This document shows, piece after piece, positions 1-8,993 of a DNA stretch of 64,000 nucleotides. The translations under genes were made by a program, and so were the position numbers. The stretch comes from [Clostridium] symbiosum (lineage in GTDB: Bacteria > Bacillota > Clostridia > Lachnospirales > Lachnospiraceae): contig CP143946.1 in NCBI GenBank assembly GCA_036419695.1, forward strand, positions 1,138,001 through 1,202,000, in the 5' to 3' direction. Under the pieces are notes generated by a model that made no database searches, was not told the origin of the DNA, and worked only from the letters and a program-made list of their open reading frames with translations. Numbering within the stretch: position 1 is the stretch's first letter; every line of letters starts with the position of its first letter.

Positions 1-431
1 AGTATTTCTGGATTTTTATGCTGTTTATTCTGATGGATCCATTCCTGAATTTCATTTCCAAGAGCGGCGCCTTTGATGCGCTTGTGGAAATTGGCGCACC
101 ATTAGTGGAGAGCGGGGGTAAAGTCGGACTGTCGATGCTCGCCTCTTTGATTGGTACATTTGGTATCCAGGGCGCTGCCGTTGCGCAGGCGGTAATGCTT
201 AATACGGTATTCCGTCCCCTGGTGGATGCGACCGGACTCAGTATGCATGTCTGGGCGATCGTAATATTGATTGGTTCTCAGATGACATCATTTGCCTATC
301 CCGGCCTCGATATGGTTGCGGCAACCGGTACGGCGCGTTCCAGTGATATGAAATCTCAGGTAAAGCATGGCTGGATGGTTACGGCAGCCGTATTGGCGGT
401 GTGCCTTGTGATGTCAATCCTGTTTGGGTAA
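1..431 (+). CDS. C-terminal part of a membrane transporter (5' end outside window)
   Basis: The frame is open from the first bases of the window, so only the last ~143 residues are seen. They are dominated by hydrophobic stretches broken by short polar loops (for example GKVGLSMLASLIGTFGIQGA, then VWAIVILIGSQMTSFAYPG, then a final membrane segment VTAAVLAVCLVMSILF). This is typical of the end of a multi-helix ion-coupled carrier, and the last helix runs to the stop. The family cannot be named from this piece; GntP- or dicarboxylate-type carriers are possible. The stop is 23 nt before a dipeptidase gene on the same strand, so the pair probably takes up and cleaves a peptide or amino-acid conjugate (inference). 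Confidence 0.75.
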   Translation, partial: YFWIFMLFILMDPFLNFISKSGAFDALVEIGAPLVESGGKVGLSMLASLIGTFGIQGAAVAQAVMLNTVFRPLVDATGLSMHVWAIVILIGSQMTSFAYPGLDMVAATGTARSSDMKSQVKHGWMVTAAVLAVCLVMSILFG

Positions 432-454
432 TTTATGGAAGGAGAAGAGTAAAT

Positions 455-1870
455 ATGTGTTTTATGCTGATTGGCGGTAAGAATGCATTCAAAAACGGAA
501 TAATGCTGGGGGGACATAATGACGATCTGTTCGGATATGAGGCGGCATCCATGGAAATACTTCCTCATATGATACAGGAACCCGGAGCCTCAGTAAAGCT
601 GCCGACGGGACCGGTTATCCCTCAAACTCGGGAAACGGCTCGCTGTATTTTGTTAAAAACGTTCCGCGGAAATTTGGCGGGTGATACGATTGCGGTGAAT
701 GAACACAACGTCTGTCTCATGGGCGGAGAAAATCTGGCGGTTGATCGCAATGACCGTGCGGCCGAAGCGGATCCCATCGTAGAAAACGGCGTCGCGGGCG
801 GGGTACGGTTTGCAGCGCTGACTCAGAGCAGGACTGCGAGGGAATGTGTGGAGCGGATTGGACGTTACTATACAGAGTACGGAAACCGTTTTCCATGTGC
901 AGTCGGTGTATTTGATACGGAGGAAGCATGGTATATCGAGGGAGGCGGAGGATCTACATGGCTCGCGGTCAGAGTTCCCGACGACTGCTATTTAATCCAG
1001 TCCAATGGTTACCGTATCAATGAAATTGACTGGGATGACACAGAGAATGTTCTGTATTCGGAGGGATTAAAGGAGTTTGTCATTTCAAAAGGACTCTGGG
1101 ATCCTGCCGCCGGACCGTTTAACTGGGCCAAAGCATTCGGACGGAAATTCCTTGAGGATCCCCGAACCTACTATTATAATTCCAGGAGAGTCTGGCGGGC
1201 AATTAATATGCTTTCTTCTACAGAGCTTGGCCCGGATCAGGAGGAGTATCCTACGTTTATGAAACCGTCTGAGCCCATCACGGCGGAGAGGATCATGCAG
1301 GTGCTCCGGGATACGAATCATGATAATGATTTCTGTGCATTTACGGAGGATGGCATTAACAGTGAAGTGCGTCCGATCGGAGTTCCACATTGTATCCATT
1401 CGGCAGTGGTGGAACTGCACCGGGGACTGCCTGCAGAACTGGGCGGCGTTTTATGGAGCTGCCTGGGGTCTCCGCTCACGGCTCCTTACCTTCCACACCA
1501 TTTTGGCATTACGGATATTGCGCCCGCTTTTCAGGAAGGCACTGATATCTACAGCGATTCCGCGGCTTTCTGGCAGATGAGAAAACTGACAAATCTGGCA
1601 ATGGCGGACTTCTTCCATTATGCGCCGATTATTACAAATGAATGGATGAAGCTGGAACGGAAAGCGTTTTTAATGAAAGAGACGGTGGAGAAAGAGGCAT
1701 CGGCCTGTTACGAATCCGAACCGGAGAAGGCGAAGGAACTGCTGACGGCATTTGCGGACAGCCTGGATTTTGAAGCGCTGAAAACAGCGAAACTGCTCGA
1801 AGCACAGTTACATCGGATGATTGCGGGAAATCTTTATAAATATTTTGCCAAGGGCAATTTGCAGTGGTAA
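455..1870 (+). CDS. C69-family dipeptidase (Ntn hydrolase)
   Basis: A 471-residue protein starting MCFMLIGGKNAFKNG. I chose the ATG at 455 because it follows GGAGAAGAG at a good distance and leaves Cys2 as the second residue. In peptidase family C69 (PepD-type dipeptidases) an N-terminal Cys is the catalytic nucleophile. The GGHNDD motif at about residues 18-23 and the later Glu-rich 'EEAWYIEGGGGSTWLAVRVPDD' area fit the family, as does a length near 470. Enzymes of this family cleave dipeptides with broad specificity. It follows the transporter fragment with a 23-nt gap, so the two are likely one operon. A LysR gene lies downstream. Confidence 0.85.
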   Translation: MCFMLIGGKNAFKNGIMLGGHNDDLFGYEAASMEILPHMIQEPGASVKLPTGPVIPQTRETARCILLKTFRGNLAGDTIAVNEHNVCLMGGENLAVDRNDRAAEADPIVENGVAGGVRFAALTQSRTARECVERIGRYYTEYGNRFPCAVGVFDTEEAWYIEGGGGSTWLAVRVPDDCYLIQSNGYRINEIDWDDTENVLYSEGLKEFVISKGLWDPAAGPFNWAKAFGRKFLEDPRTYYYNSRRVWRAINMLSSTELGPDQEEYPTFMKPSEPITAERIMQVLRDTNHDNDFCAFTEDGINSEVRPIGVPHCIHSAVVELHRGLPAELGGVLWSCLGSPLTAPYLPHHFGITDIAPAFQEGTDIYSDSAAFWQMRKLTNLAMADFFHYAPIITNEWMKLERKAFLMKETVEKEASACYESEPEKAKELLTAFADSLDFEALKTAKLLEAQLHRMIAGNLYKYFAKGNLQW

Positions 1871-2007
1871 TTTCAAAACTAATCGAGGGGCAAATCCGTT
1901 TTTTACGGCATTTGCCCTTTGGGTGGGAACGGTGACCTGTACGCAGAGCGTATGGGTTATCGTCAATGTTAAAGTCGGGGGACTCTAGGGGAAGGGAATT
2001 GATTGGT

Positions 2008-2964
2008 ATGACGGTTGAGATGGAATACGTTTATGTGGTTTATCAGGAAAAGAGTTTTTCCAAGGCGGCGCAGAAGCTGTTTGTGAGCCAGTCTGCGGTC
2101 AGCGCTATGGTGAGAAAGGCGGAGGCGAAAATCGGCTGTCAGCTGTTTGACAGAAGTACGATCCCACTTACAATAACTAAAGAAGGGGAATATTACATCC
2201 GATGTGCAGAGCAGTTTATGCGGCTGGAGAAAAATATGGATGCCTATTTCAGGGATATGGCCGACATGAAGACTGGCCATCTGTCCGTTGGAAGTTCCTC
2301 CTTCTTCTGCGCATACCTGCTGGCCGGGCTGCTGAAACGTTTTAAAAATAAATATCCCGGCGTTTCGGTGGAAATCCATGAGGGAAACATCAAAGAACTG
2401 AGGGCGGGACTGCAGAATGATTCCATTGATCTTCTGCTGGAAACGGCCATACCGGCGGATGATGAGGTGGAGCGGTTCCTTTATGATTATGAAGAAATTA
2501 TTCTGGCGGTGCCCGCAGAATTAGAAGTCAATAAAAAACTGCGGTCTTATCAGATGACATTTGCGCAGGCCAGGGATGGAGCGTTTACCGGGAATGCAAT
2601 TGAACCCGTACCCATGCAGGTATTTAAGGATTGTCCTTTTATTCTTCTGAAAGAAGAAAACGATATTTGTGTGCGGAGCAAGGAAATTTGCCGTAACGCC
2701 GGTTTTGAGCCAAAAGTTGAATTATATCTGGATCAGATTATGACCTCCTTCTATGTGGCAAAATCCGGTTCCGGCATTGCGTTTATCAGAAGCAGCCTGC
2801 TTAGCCTTGTGTCGGATACCGACGCGCTGGTCTACTATAAAATAGGAGATCCGCTGGCACGCAGGGAAATATTTTTGACACGCAAAAGAGGGCGGTATAC
2901 GACAAAGGCTATGGAAGAATTTTTAAAACTGTGCAGGGTTAAGCCTTCGGGGAAAACACGGTGA
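2008..2964 (+). CDS. LysR-family transcriptional regulator
   Basis: A 318-residue LysR-type regulator. The N-terminal winged helix is clear: EMEYVYVVYQEKSFSKAAQKL followed by VSQSAVSAMVRKAEAKIG and LFDRS, at about residues 4-52. A periplasmic-binding-like effector domain follows ('GHLSVGSSSFFCAYLLAGLLKRF'). An in-frame start at 1966 would add 14 residues before the usual LysR start; I prefer the ATG at 2008, preceded by GAAGGG. It probably controls the transporter/dipeptidase genes upstream on the same strand or itself, but no operator could be assigned. Confidence 0.87.
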   Translation: MTVEMEYVYVVYQEKSFSKAAQKLFVSQSAVSAMVRKAEAKIGCQLFDRSTIPLTITKEGEYYIRCAEQFMRLEKNMDAYFRDMADMKTGHLSVGSSSFFCAYLLAGLLKRFKNKYPGVSVEIHEGNIKELRAGLQNDSIDLLLETAIPADDEVERFLYDYEEIILAVPAELEVNKKLRSYQMTFAQARDGAFTGNAIEPVPMQVFKDCPFILLKEENDICVRSKEICRNAGFEPKVELYLDQIMTSFYVAKSGSGIAFIRSSLLSLVSDTDALVYYKIGDPLARREIFLTRKRGRYTTKAMEEFLKLCRVKPSGKTR

Positions 2965-3024
2965 TGGGGGAGATGAGGAATGCCGCCGGGAGGGCAGGAT
3001 CCGGGGAGGGAGGGGTGTGTGTAT

Positions 3025-3229
3025 GAGTCTTCAGTCCCATTTATAGATTCTCGTGAGTGGGGAATCCGGACAGAATGAATTGCTCCGGGGACCGTTTGCA
3101 CTTGGTGGAGTACATAGCAGACACTAAGGCGTCACAAAACGCCGCCTAAGTGCTGATGGACTCCAATGTCCCCTGCGCATTTCATTCTGCCTCCTTCCCC
3201 GGGCAGCGGAGCGTTGGGACTGAAGACTC
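3025..3229. repeat. large self-complementary intergenic element (~205 bp)
   Basis: The ends are perfect 15-bp inverted arms: GAGTCTTCAGTCCCA at 3025-3039 and its reverse complement at 3215-3229. Inside, further arms nest in order: CAGAATGAA 3071-3079 with 3181-3189; GGGGAC 3087-3092 with GTCCCC 3168-3173; GGAGT 3107-3111 with ACTCC 3160-3164; and GGCGT 3128-3132 with ACGCC 3139-3143 around a 6-nt loop. The whole can fold into one long branched hairpin. No coding frame is convincing. It may be a miniature mobile element or a structured RNA. Confidence 0.6.
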
Positions 3230-3239
3230 GGGGAAGGCT

Positions 3240-3530
3240 GTCGGCCGGACCGTGGCCTGGGGCTGCTGGCTGTTCTCATGCTCAGGGGGTGGGCTCTTGT
3301 CGCTGCCACTACCTGCATCTGGTTGTGGGGATTTATGGTATTATGGTATTGTGGCATGTTGTCGTTTTAGTGGGCTTTATTAATTGTTTATGATGTAATT
3401 TCAATTGTATTTCGCGTCGCAAATCTCATGAATTTCTGTCAAAAAAACATGTGAAAACGCCTTCTGGAATGCATTCGGCATGAGTGTTGGAGGGCTGTTA
3501 CAGATATTTCGATAAATTCTTTGAAATCCC
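3240..3530. other. non-coding stretch upstream of the BMP lipoprotein gene
   Basis: No supportable gene. GC falls from left to right, and a short direct repeat (TATGGTATTATGGTATT) sits near 3335-3352. The nearest clear signal is the promoter at 3531-3559. Confidence 0.5.
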
Positions 3531-3559
3531 TTGCAAATTTTACAAGAAAATGTAATAAT
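3531..3559 (+). promoter_or_regulatory. promoter of the nucleoside importer
   Basis: TTGCAA at 3531-3536, a 17-nt spacer, then AATAAT at 3554-3559 preceded by TGT (extended -10). It lies 46 nt before the lipoprotein start codon, which has an AGGAGG ribosome site. Confidence 0.6.
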
Positions 3560-3604
3560 TGTTCCGTATTGACATTCATTTATCTTAAATGAGGAGGAAA
3601 GAAA

Positions 3605-4819
3605 ATGAAAAAAGTATTAAGCGTGGTACTGTCCGCAGCCATGGCACTTTCTCTCTGTACAGGATGTTCATCTTCATCCGGCAAAGAGACAACCGCTGCA
3701 CAGACCGAAGCCGCTGCATCTGAAGCAGCAGGAGAGACTGCTGAAGCAGGCGAAGAGACAGAAGCAAAGGCAGCAGAGGGCGTTATGCCGGCAGTTGCCA
3801 AGGAAGACCTGAAGGTTGGCGTAATCCATATCGGAAACCCGGCAGACGGTTCCGGTTATTCTTATGCACATGATCTTGGTATCGTTGCTATGCAGAAGGC
3901 GGTAGGCCTGGATGACAGCCAGATTATCCGTAAGAACAATGTAGCTGATGATGATCAGACTGCAATTGAGACAGCCATGAGAGAGTGCGTGGAAGAGGGA
4001 TGTCAGATCATCTTCGCCACAAGCTGGGGATACATGGATGCATGTGAAGCTCTTGCAGAAGAGTTCCCGGATGTAGTTTTCTCACACGGCACAGGATATA
4101 AATCCAATGGCGTTAACTTCAATAACTATTTCGGAAGGATTTACCAGTCCAGATATTTATCCGGTATTGCGGCAGGCCTTAAGACAGAGTCCAACAAGAT
4201 TGGATACGTTGGCGCCTGGGGCAAGGACAATGCAGAGGTTACAGGCGGATGCAACGCATTTGCGATGGGCGTTTATTCTGTAAATCCAGACGCAACCGTT
4301 TACATCAAAACAACCAACAGCTGGTATGATCCGGAAGGTGAGAAACAGGCTGCAGTTGCTTTAATCAACGAAGGCTGCGACGTAATCGGACAGCACTGCG
4401 ATACACCGAACCCACAGCTTGCTGCTGAGGAAAACGGCGTATTCGGCGTTGGTTATAACTCCGATATGAGCAAAGATGCTCCTAAGGCAGTTCTTACTTC
4501 CACTGTTTGGGACTGGGGCGCATACTATACGACGGCAGTTCAGAGCCTTGTTGACGGAACATGGACAGGCGAGAACTACTTCGGCGGCTTAAAAGAAGGC
4601 CTTGTAGACCTGGCTCCATTATCGGATCTTTGTGCAGAAGGCACAGCAGAGAAGATCGAAGAAGCAAAAGCTAAGATGGTTTCCGGCGAATGGGATGTAT
4701 TTGACGGCGTAATCGAGTGCAACGACGGAACAACCGTAGGCACAGAGGGCGAGCATATGTCGGATGCTGATATCACAGGAAACATTCACTGGTATTTCAA
4801 GAACGTTGTTGAGAAATAA
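3605..4819 (+). CDS. BMP-family nucleoside-binding lipoprotein of an ABC importer
   Basis: A 404-residue exported lipoprotein. The signal peptide is MKKVLSVVLSAAMALSLCTG with Cys21 as the probable lipidated residue. A Ser/Ala/Glu-rich linker follows (about residues 22-60), then a Med/BmpA-type binding domain with 'LKVGVIHIGNPADGSGYSYA', 'EEGCQIIFATSWGYMDA', 'FNNYFGRIYQSRYLSGIAAG' and 'GYVGAWGK'. Proteins of this family bind purine or other nucleosides outside the membrane and deliver them to two permeases and a double ATPase, which follow here in the usual order. The SD is GAGGAGGAAAGAAA-ATG. A terminator between this gene and the ATPase suggests the binding protein is made in excess. Confidence 0.9.
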   Translation: MKKVLSVVLSAAMALSLCTGCSSSSGKETTAAQTEAAASEAAGETAEAGEETEAKAAEGVMPAVAKEDLKVGVIHIGNPADGSGYSYAHDLGIVAMQKAVGLDDSQIIRKNNVADDDQTAIETAMRECVEEGCQIIFATSWGYMDACEALAEEFPDVVFSHGTGYKSNGVNFNNYFGRIYQSRYLSGIAAGLKTESNKIGYVGAWGKDNAEVTGGCNAFAMGVYSVNPDATVYIKTTNSWYDPEGEKQAAVALINEGCDVIGQHCDTPNPQLAAEENGVFGVGYNSDMSKDAPKAVLTSTVWDWGAYYTTAVQSLVDGTWTGENYFGGLKEGLVDLAPLSDLCAEGTAEKIEEAKAKMVSGEWDVFDGVIECNDGTTVGTEGEHMSDADITGNIHWYFKNVVEK

Positions 4820-4821
4820 TA

Positions 4822-4896
4822 GTAACTGTCAGGCGTTTTCGCAGTTACAGATAACGTTACAATAAATATGTTACCGGGCACGGGGTGAACGGTAAC
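4822..4896. repeat. dispersed palindromic repeat, short copy
   Basis: Two adjacent small hairpins: GTAACTG 4822-4828 with CAGTTAC 4842-4848, and GTTACC 4870-4875 with GGTAAC 4891-4896 around GGGCAC / GTGAAC. The second is 24/27 identical to bases 32676-32702, and the GTTACC/GGTAAC arms differ from GTTACT/AGTAAC there by a paired (compensatory) change. Confidence 0.65.
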
Positions 4897-4927
4897 GTAG
4901 ATATCACTAAGACAGGCTGAGAGATGA

Positions 4928-4983
4928 GGGATGCTTAAAAATGGTGAATTACATAAATTCTCATTTTACGGCATCCCTTTTTT
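4928..4983 (+). terminator. rho-independent terminator after the BMP gene
   Basis: GGGATGC 4928-4934 pairs with GCATCCC 4971-4977. Inner arms AAAATG/CATTTT and GAATT/AATTC extend the stem, and six T follow. It lies between the lipoprotein and ATPase genes and so can act as an attenuator within the operon. Confidence 0.75.
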
Positions 4984-5077
4984 GACGCCGTACAAATCAC
5001 GGTTACTATTCATAGCGGCTGTCCTGCGGTAGGAATTCAGCAGGGCTGTGAACAGCAGCGAATCACGAGGTGAAGAT

Positions 5078-6619
5078 ATGACAGAGCAGTATGCCATTGA
5101 GTGCAGACAGATTACAAAGGTATTCGGAAGTGTGGTCGCCAATGATAAGATCGACCTGTCGGTGAAGTATGGGGAAATCATGGCTCTCCTGGGAGAGAAC
5201 GGTTCCGGTAAGACAACACTGATGAATATGATTTCCGGCATCTATCATCCGGACTCCGGATCGATTCTGGTGGGCGGAAAAGAAGTGGCGATCAATTCGC
5301 CTGTGGATTCCAGAAACCTGGGGATCGGAATGATCCATCAGCATTTCAAACTGGTGGATGTATTCAGCGCGATGGATAACATTGTACTTGGGACCAGCGG
5401 AAAGCGGCTGGGAAGAAAAGCTTTAAAAGAGAAGATTGAGCAGATCAGCCAGTCTTTTGGACTCGAAATTGAACCTGAAAAGAAGATTTTCGATATGTCC
5501 GTCAGCGAGAAGCAGACGGTGGAAATTTTAAAGGTATTATATAGAGGCGCCCAGATTTTGATTCTGGACGAGCCGACTGCGGTACTGACCCCGCAGGAGA
5601 CGGATAAATTATTTGCCATTCTCCGCAAGATGAAGGAGCAGGGCTGCGCGATTATCATTATCACACACAAACTGCATGAGGTGCTTTCCATCAGCGACCG
5701 TGTGACGATCCTGAGAAAGGGACAGAGCATTGAAACGGTCAATACGGCCGAGTGCAATGAAAAGAAGCTGACGGAGCTGATGGTAGGCCGCCCGGTGACG
5801 TTAAATATCGAGCGTCCAGAGATCGAAAAACGGGAGACGATTCTGAAAGTCGTTGACCTGACCGTGGATAAGAGCGACGGCTCTATGGCTCTTGACGACG
5901 TATCCTTTGAGATTAAAACAGGGGAGATACTGGGTGTGGCCGGCGTGGCGGGCAGCGGGCAGAAAGAACTCTGTGAGACGCTGACGGGCCTGATGGCGGC
6001 AAAACAGGGAGCCATCCTTTATCATAAAGAAAATATTGTGGGAAAGACACCTGCAGAGATTATCAAGCTGGGAATCAGCATGAGCTTCGTCCCCGAGGAC
6101 AGGCTCGGCATGGGACTGGTAGCCTCCATGGGCATGGTGGACAACATGCTGTTAAAGTCCTACACGGATGGAAAAGGGCCTTTTGTGGAGCGGAAACCGG
6201 CCAGGGAACTGGCTCAGAAGCTGGTGGATAAGCTGGGAATTGTGACTCCGGGCGTGGATACGCCGGTCCGGCTGATGTCGGGAGGCAATGTCCAGAAGGT
6301 GCTTCTGGGACGTGAGATTGAGTCCAGCCCCCAGGTGCTGATTACGGCCTATCCGGTGCGCGGACTTGATATCAATTCATCCTATACGATCTATGATTTA
6401 TTAAATGAACAGAAGAAAAAGGGCGTAGCCGTCATTTATATCGGTGAAGATCTGGATGTGCTCCTGGAGCTGTCTGACCGGATCATGGTACTCTGCCACG
6501 GTCAGGTAACGGGAGTTGTCGATGCCAAACACGTGACAAAGGAGCAGATCGGACTGATGATGACAGGCACTGAGGCGGCCGAGGCCCTGAAAGGGCCGGA
6601 AGAGGAGGAAAAAGCATGA
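5078..6619 (+). CDS. nucleoside ABC importer, ATP-binding protein
   Basis: A 513-residue protein with two tandem ABC domains, as in RbsA/YufO-type ATPases. Domain 1 has Walker A GENGSGKTT (about residue 40) and Walker B ILILDEPTAVL. Its signature is altered (MSVSEKQTVEIL). Domain 2 has GVAGSGQKEL in the Walker A position (degenerate) and LMSGGNVQKVLLGREI as signature. One degenerate site is common for this sugar/nucleoside class. In domain 2, 'LITAYPVRGLDI' replaces the usual DEPTRGLD Walker B, also as in YufO relatives. I chose ATG 5078 after GAGGTGAAG rather than an upstream in-frame ATG at 5048. The stop overlaps the next start by 4 nt (ATGA). Confidence 0.9.
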   Translation: MTEQYAIECRQITKVFGSVVANDKIDLSVKYGEIMALLGENGSGKTTLMNMISGIYHPDSGSILVGGKEVAINSPVDSRNLGIGMIHQHFKLVDVFSAMDNIVLGTSGKRLGRKALKEKIEQISQSFGLEIEPEKKIFDMSVSEKQTVEILKVLYRGAQILILDEPTAVLTPQETDKLFAILRKMKEQGCAIIIITHKLHEVLSISDRVTILRKGQSIETVNTAECNEKKLTELMVGRPVTLNIERPEIEKRETILKVVDLTVDKSDGSMALDDVSFEIKTGEILGVAGVAGSGQKELCETLTGLMAAKQGAILYHKENIVGKTPAEIIKLGISMSFVPEDRLGMGLVASMGMVDNMLLKSYTDGKGPFVERKPARELAQKLVDKLGIVTPGVDTPVRLMSGGNVQKVLLGREIESSPQVLITAYPVRGLDINSSYTIYDLLNEQKKKGVAVIYIGEDLDVLLELSDRIMVLCHGQVTGVVDAKHVTKEQIGLMMTGTEAAEALKGPEEEEKA

Positions 6620-7692
6620 AAGAGCCGTTGATCCGTGTAGTGAAAAAAGCGGAGCTGGGCAGCAGGGAGACGTTTATCCTGCGTCTGGAAGCGATTCTGC
6701 TGGCGCTTGTGGCCGGTGGGCTTTTTATTCTGATAATCGGACAGAATCCATTTGTAATTTATAAAACAATTATCACGGGAGCGCTTCGGAGCCAGATGGC
6801 AATCCAGGCTACGGTAAAGATTGCGATTCCGCTGCTGATTGCATCACTAGGCGTAACGCTGGCATTCAAGATGAAATTCTGGAATATCGGCGCGGAGGGC
6901 CAGATTATCGCGGGCGGCATCTGCGCCTCCTATTTTGCCCTGTTCCATTCGGGATGGAACCACTGGGTGCTGGTTATCGTTATGTTTATTGCAGGAGCCG
7001 TGGGAGGCGGCCTGTGGGGACTGATCCCGGCATGGTTCAAGACGAAATACGATACGAATGAGACTTTATTTACATTGATGTTAAATTATATCGCCCTGAA
7101 TATCATCGTATTCCTGAGAGAGGGTCCATGGCGCGATCCTGGTTCCCAGGGATATGCAAAGATTGCCAGATTCGATAAGAATGCGGCTCTCGACAAGGTA
7201 TTCGGAATCCAGTTCGGCTGGATTATCGCACTGGCGCTGGTTGTGCTGGTACTTATCTATATGAAGTATTCCAAACAGGGATACGAGATTGGCGTTGTGG
7301 GAGAGAGCCAGGAGACGGCGCGGTATGCGGGAATGAACGTGAAAAAAGTCGTTCTCCGCACGATGTTCCTCTCCGGCGCAGTGTGCGGTATCGGAGGAAT
7401 GGTCCAGGCGGCCGGTTCCGACGTGACGCTGACGACGGCGGTGGCCGGAGGCGTCGGATTCACGGCAATTATCGTGGCATGGCTGGCACAGCTCAATCCG
7501 CCGGCAATTCTCATTGTCACAATTCTGTTCAGTATTCTGGAAAAGGGAAGCAGCGTGGTCCAGTCCTCCTTCGGACTGTCGTCCGACAGCGCGGATGTCC
7601 TCCAGGGAGTAATCCTGTTCTTTATTCTGGGATGCGAGCTGTTTATACGGTATAAATTTGTTTTGCGGGGAAAAGGAGGCGCCAGGGCATGA
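6616..7692 (+). CDS. nucleoside ABC importer, permease 1
   Basis: A 358-residue integral membrane protein with about eight to ten hydrophobic segments. It has the branched-chain-amino-acid/sugar permease signature GAEGQIIAGGICASYFAL (about residues 95-112) and the cytoplasmic EAA-like loop 'GYEIGVVGESQETARYAGMNVKKVVLRTMFLSGAVCGIGGM'. Family members (YufP/NupP type) form the channel with a second, unlike permease. ATGA overlaps join it to the ATPase upstream and to permease 2 downstream, so the three are translationally coupled. Confidence 0.9.
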   Translation: MKEPLIRVVKKAELGSRETFILRLEAILLALVAGGLFILIIGQNPFVIYKTIITGALRSQMAIQATVKIAIPLLIASLGVTLAFKMKFWNIGAEGQIIAGGICASYFALFHSGWNHWVLVIVMFIAGAVGGGLWGLIPAWFKTKYDTNETLFTLMLNYIALNIIVFLREGPWRDPGSQGYAKIARFDKNAALDKVFGIQFGWIIALALVVLVLIYMKYSKQGYEIGVVGESQETARYAGMNVKKVVLRTMFLSGAVCGIGGMVQAAGSDVTLTTAVAGGVGFTAIIVAWLAQLNPPAILIVTILFSILEKGSSVVQSSFGLSSDSADVLQGVILFFILGCELFIRYKFVLRGKGGARA

Positions 7693-8651
7693 GCAGTGAA
7701 ATCTTAATTAAGTTTCTTGTGGCTGCAGTACTTGCGGGAACACCGTTCCTCTTCGGAACGGTCGGCGAGATTCTGAGCGAAAAAGTGGGCCATCTGAACC
7801 TCGGTGTGGAAGGGATGATGTCCCTCGGAGCCTGCGCCGGATTCATGGCCGGCTATATTACGGATAATTTCCTGGTCGCAGTCCTGGCTTCGGCTGCGGC
7901 GGGAATGTTAGGCGCCCTGATTTACGGCGTGCTGACCGTTACCTTCATGGCAAACCAGAACGTAACGGGTCTTACGATGACGATTTTCGGAGTCGGGCTT
8001 TCCAATTTTATCGGCGTGTTCATGCTGGAACGTTCCGAGGGAGGCACCTTAAAGCTTCCGGACACGATTACATCCCAGATGAGAAATATCCATATCCCGG
8101 GACTGAGCGACATTCCGGTGTTGGGAGAGCTTCTGTTTTCCTACAACCCGTTTGTTTACCTGGGACTGGTTATCGCCATAGCAGCCAGCATCTATTTGTA
8201 CAAAACCCAGATCGGACTGAATGTGCAGGCAATCGGCGAGAATCCTGGTGCAGCCGACGCGGCCGGAATTGAGGTTACAAAATGGCGTTATATCAATATC
8301 CTGCTTTCCGGCGCTATCTGCGGAATCGGCGGCGCTTACTGTTCCATGATCATCAACAGCGGCGTATGGCTGAGGGACAGCGTGGGCGGCCTTGGATGGA
8401 TTTCCGTGGCCCTTGTAATCTTCGCTTCCTGGAAGCCGGTTAATGTTATCTACGGTTCCTTTATTTTCGGCGCGCTCAGGGTGTTGAAATATTACGTTCC
8501 AAAGAACACCTACGCAATCCCGACGGCATTTTTCGATGCACTTCCATTCCTGATCACGGCGCTCGTGCTTGTTATCTCTTCCATGAGAAAGAGCAAGGGC
8601 GGCCATATCCCGGCACATCTGGGTATGAATTACTTCAGGGAAGAGCGGTAA
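7689..8651 (+). CDS. nucleoside ABC importer, permease 2
   Basis: A 320-residue multi-helix membrane protein. It contains the paralogous signature NLGVEGMMSLGACAGFMAG (about residues 37-55) and the loop 'GLNVQAIGENPGAADAAGIEVTKWRYINILLSGAICGIGG'. This is the YufQ/NupQ-type partner of permease 1. It is the last gene of the operon: a 14-bp terminator hairpin follows 40 nt after the stop. Confidence 0.9.
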   Translation: MSSEILIKFLVAAVLAGTPFLFGTVGEILSEKVGHLNLGVEGMMSLGACAGFMAGYITDNFLVAVLASAAAGMLGALIYGVLTVTFMANQNVTGLTMTIFGVGLSNFIGVFMLERSEGGTLKLPDTITSQMRNIHIPGLSDIPVLGELLFSYNPFVYLGLVIAIAASIYLYKTQIGLNVQAIGENPGAADAAGIEVTKWRYINILLSGAICGIGGAYCSMIINSGVWLRDSVGGLGWISVALVIFASWKPVNVIYGSFIFGALRVLKYYVPKNTYAIPTAFFDALPFLITALVLVISSMRKSKGGHIPAHLGMNYFREER

Positions 8652-8691
8652 GGAAAAAAGAGCGGGCAGCAGTAATTAAATATCAGAAAAA

Positions 8692-8723
8692 GATAAGGGG
8701 TCCGGCTTGCCGGGCTCCTTATC
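8692..8723 (+). terminator. hairpin terminator of the importer operon
   Basis: GATAAGGGGTCCGG at 8692-8705 pairs with 8710-8723 (14 bp, two G-U pairs) around a 4-nt loop. The tail GCTTTCC is only weakly T-rich. Confidence 0.6.
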
Positions 8724-8793
8724 GCTTTCCGGGGACACCCCTTTGTGCCCACAATATTTCCCATAAAATCCAAAAAAATATGGGAATTTATGC

Positions 8794-8807
8794 CGAACAA
8801 ATGTTTG
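8794..8807 (+). promoter_or_regulatory. LexA (SOS) box of uvrA
   Basis: CGAACAAATGTTTG fits the Gram-positive LexA/DinR box (CGAAC-N4-GTTCG), with one substitution in the second half. It overlaps the -35 hexamer of the uvrA promoter, so LexA binding would block RNA polymerase. Confidence 0.75.
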
Positions 8808-8833
8808 CAAAACATGGCGGAATATGCTATACT
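8805..8833 (+). promoter_or_regulatory. uvrA promoter
   Basis: TTGCAA at 8805-8810, 17-nt spacer, TATACT at 8828-8833. The leader holds a hairpin (TGTCC 8890-8894 with GGACA 8920-8924, and CTGCC 8900-8904 with GGCAG 8910-8914) before the ribosome site. Confidence 0.75.
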
Positions 8834-8993
8834 GGGATAGCTACAGATAGATGGAAACTATACAAAAAGCGAAATTGATTAGGTGCTATTGTCCGCCGCC
8901 TGCCTTTTTGGCAGTGAGTGGACAGTAACATATATAGGAGAGAGAATAAGCAGCAGGGATTCTGTGATGCTTATATACACAGGAGTTTGAATA

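Noticed and set aside
3150..3393. Overlapping ~75-codon frames in the 205-bp inverted element region
   Set aside because: They cross the hairpin arms and look like GC-rich noise; the palindromic structure explains the sequence better.
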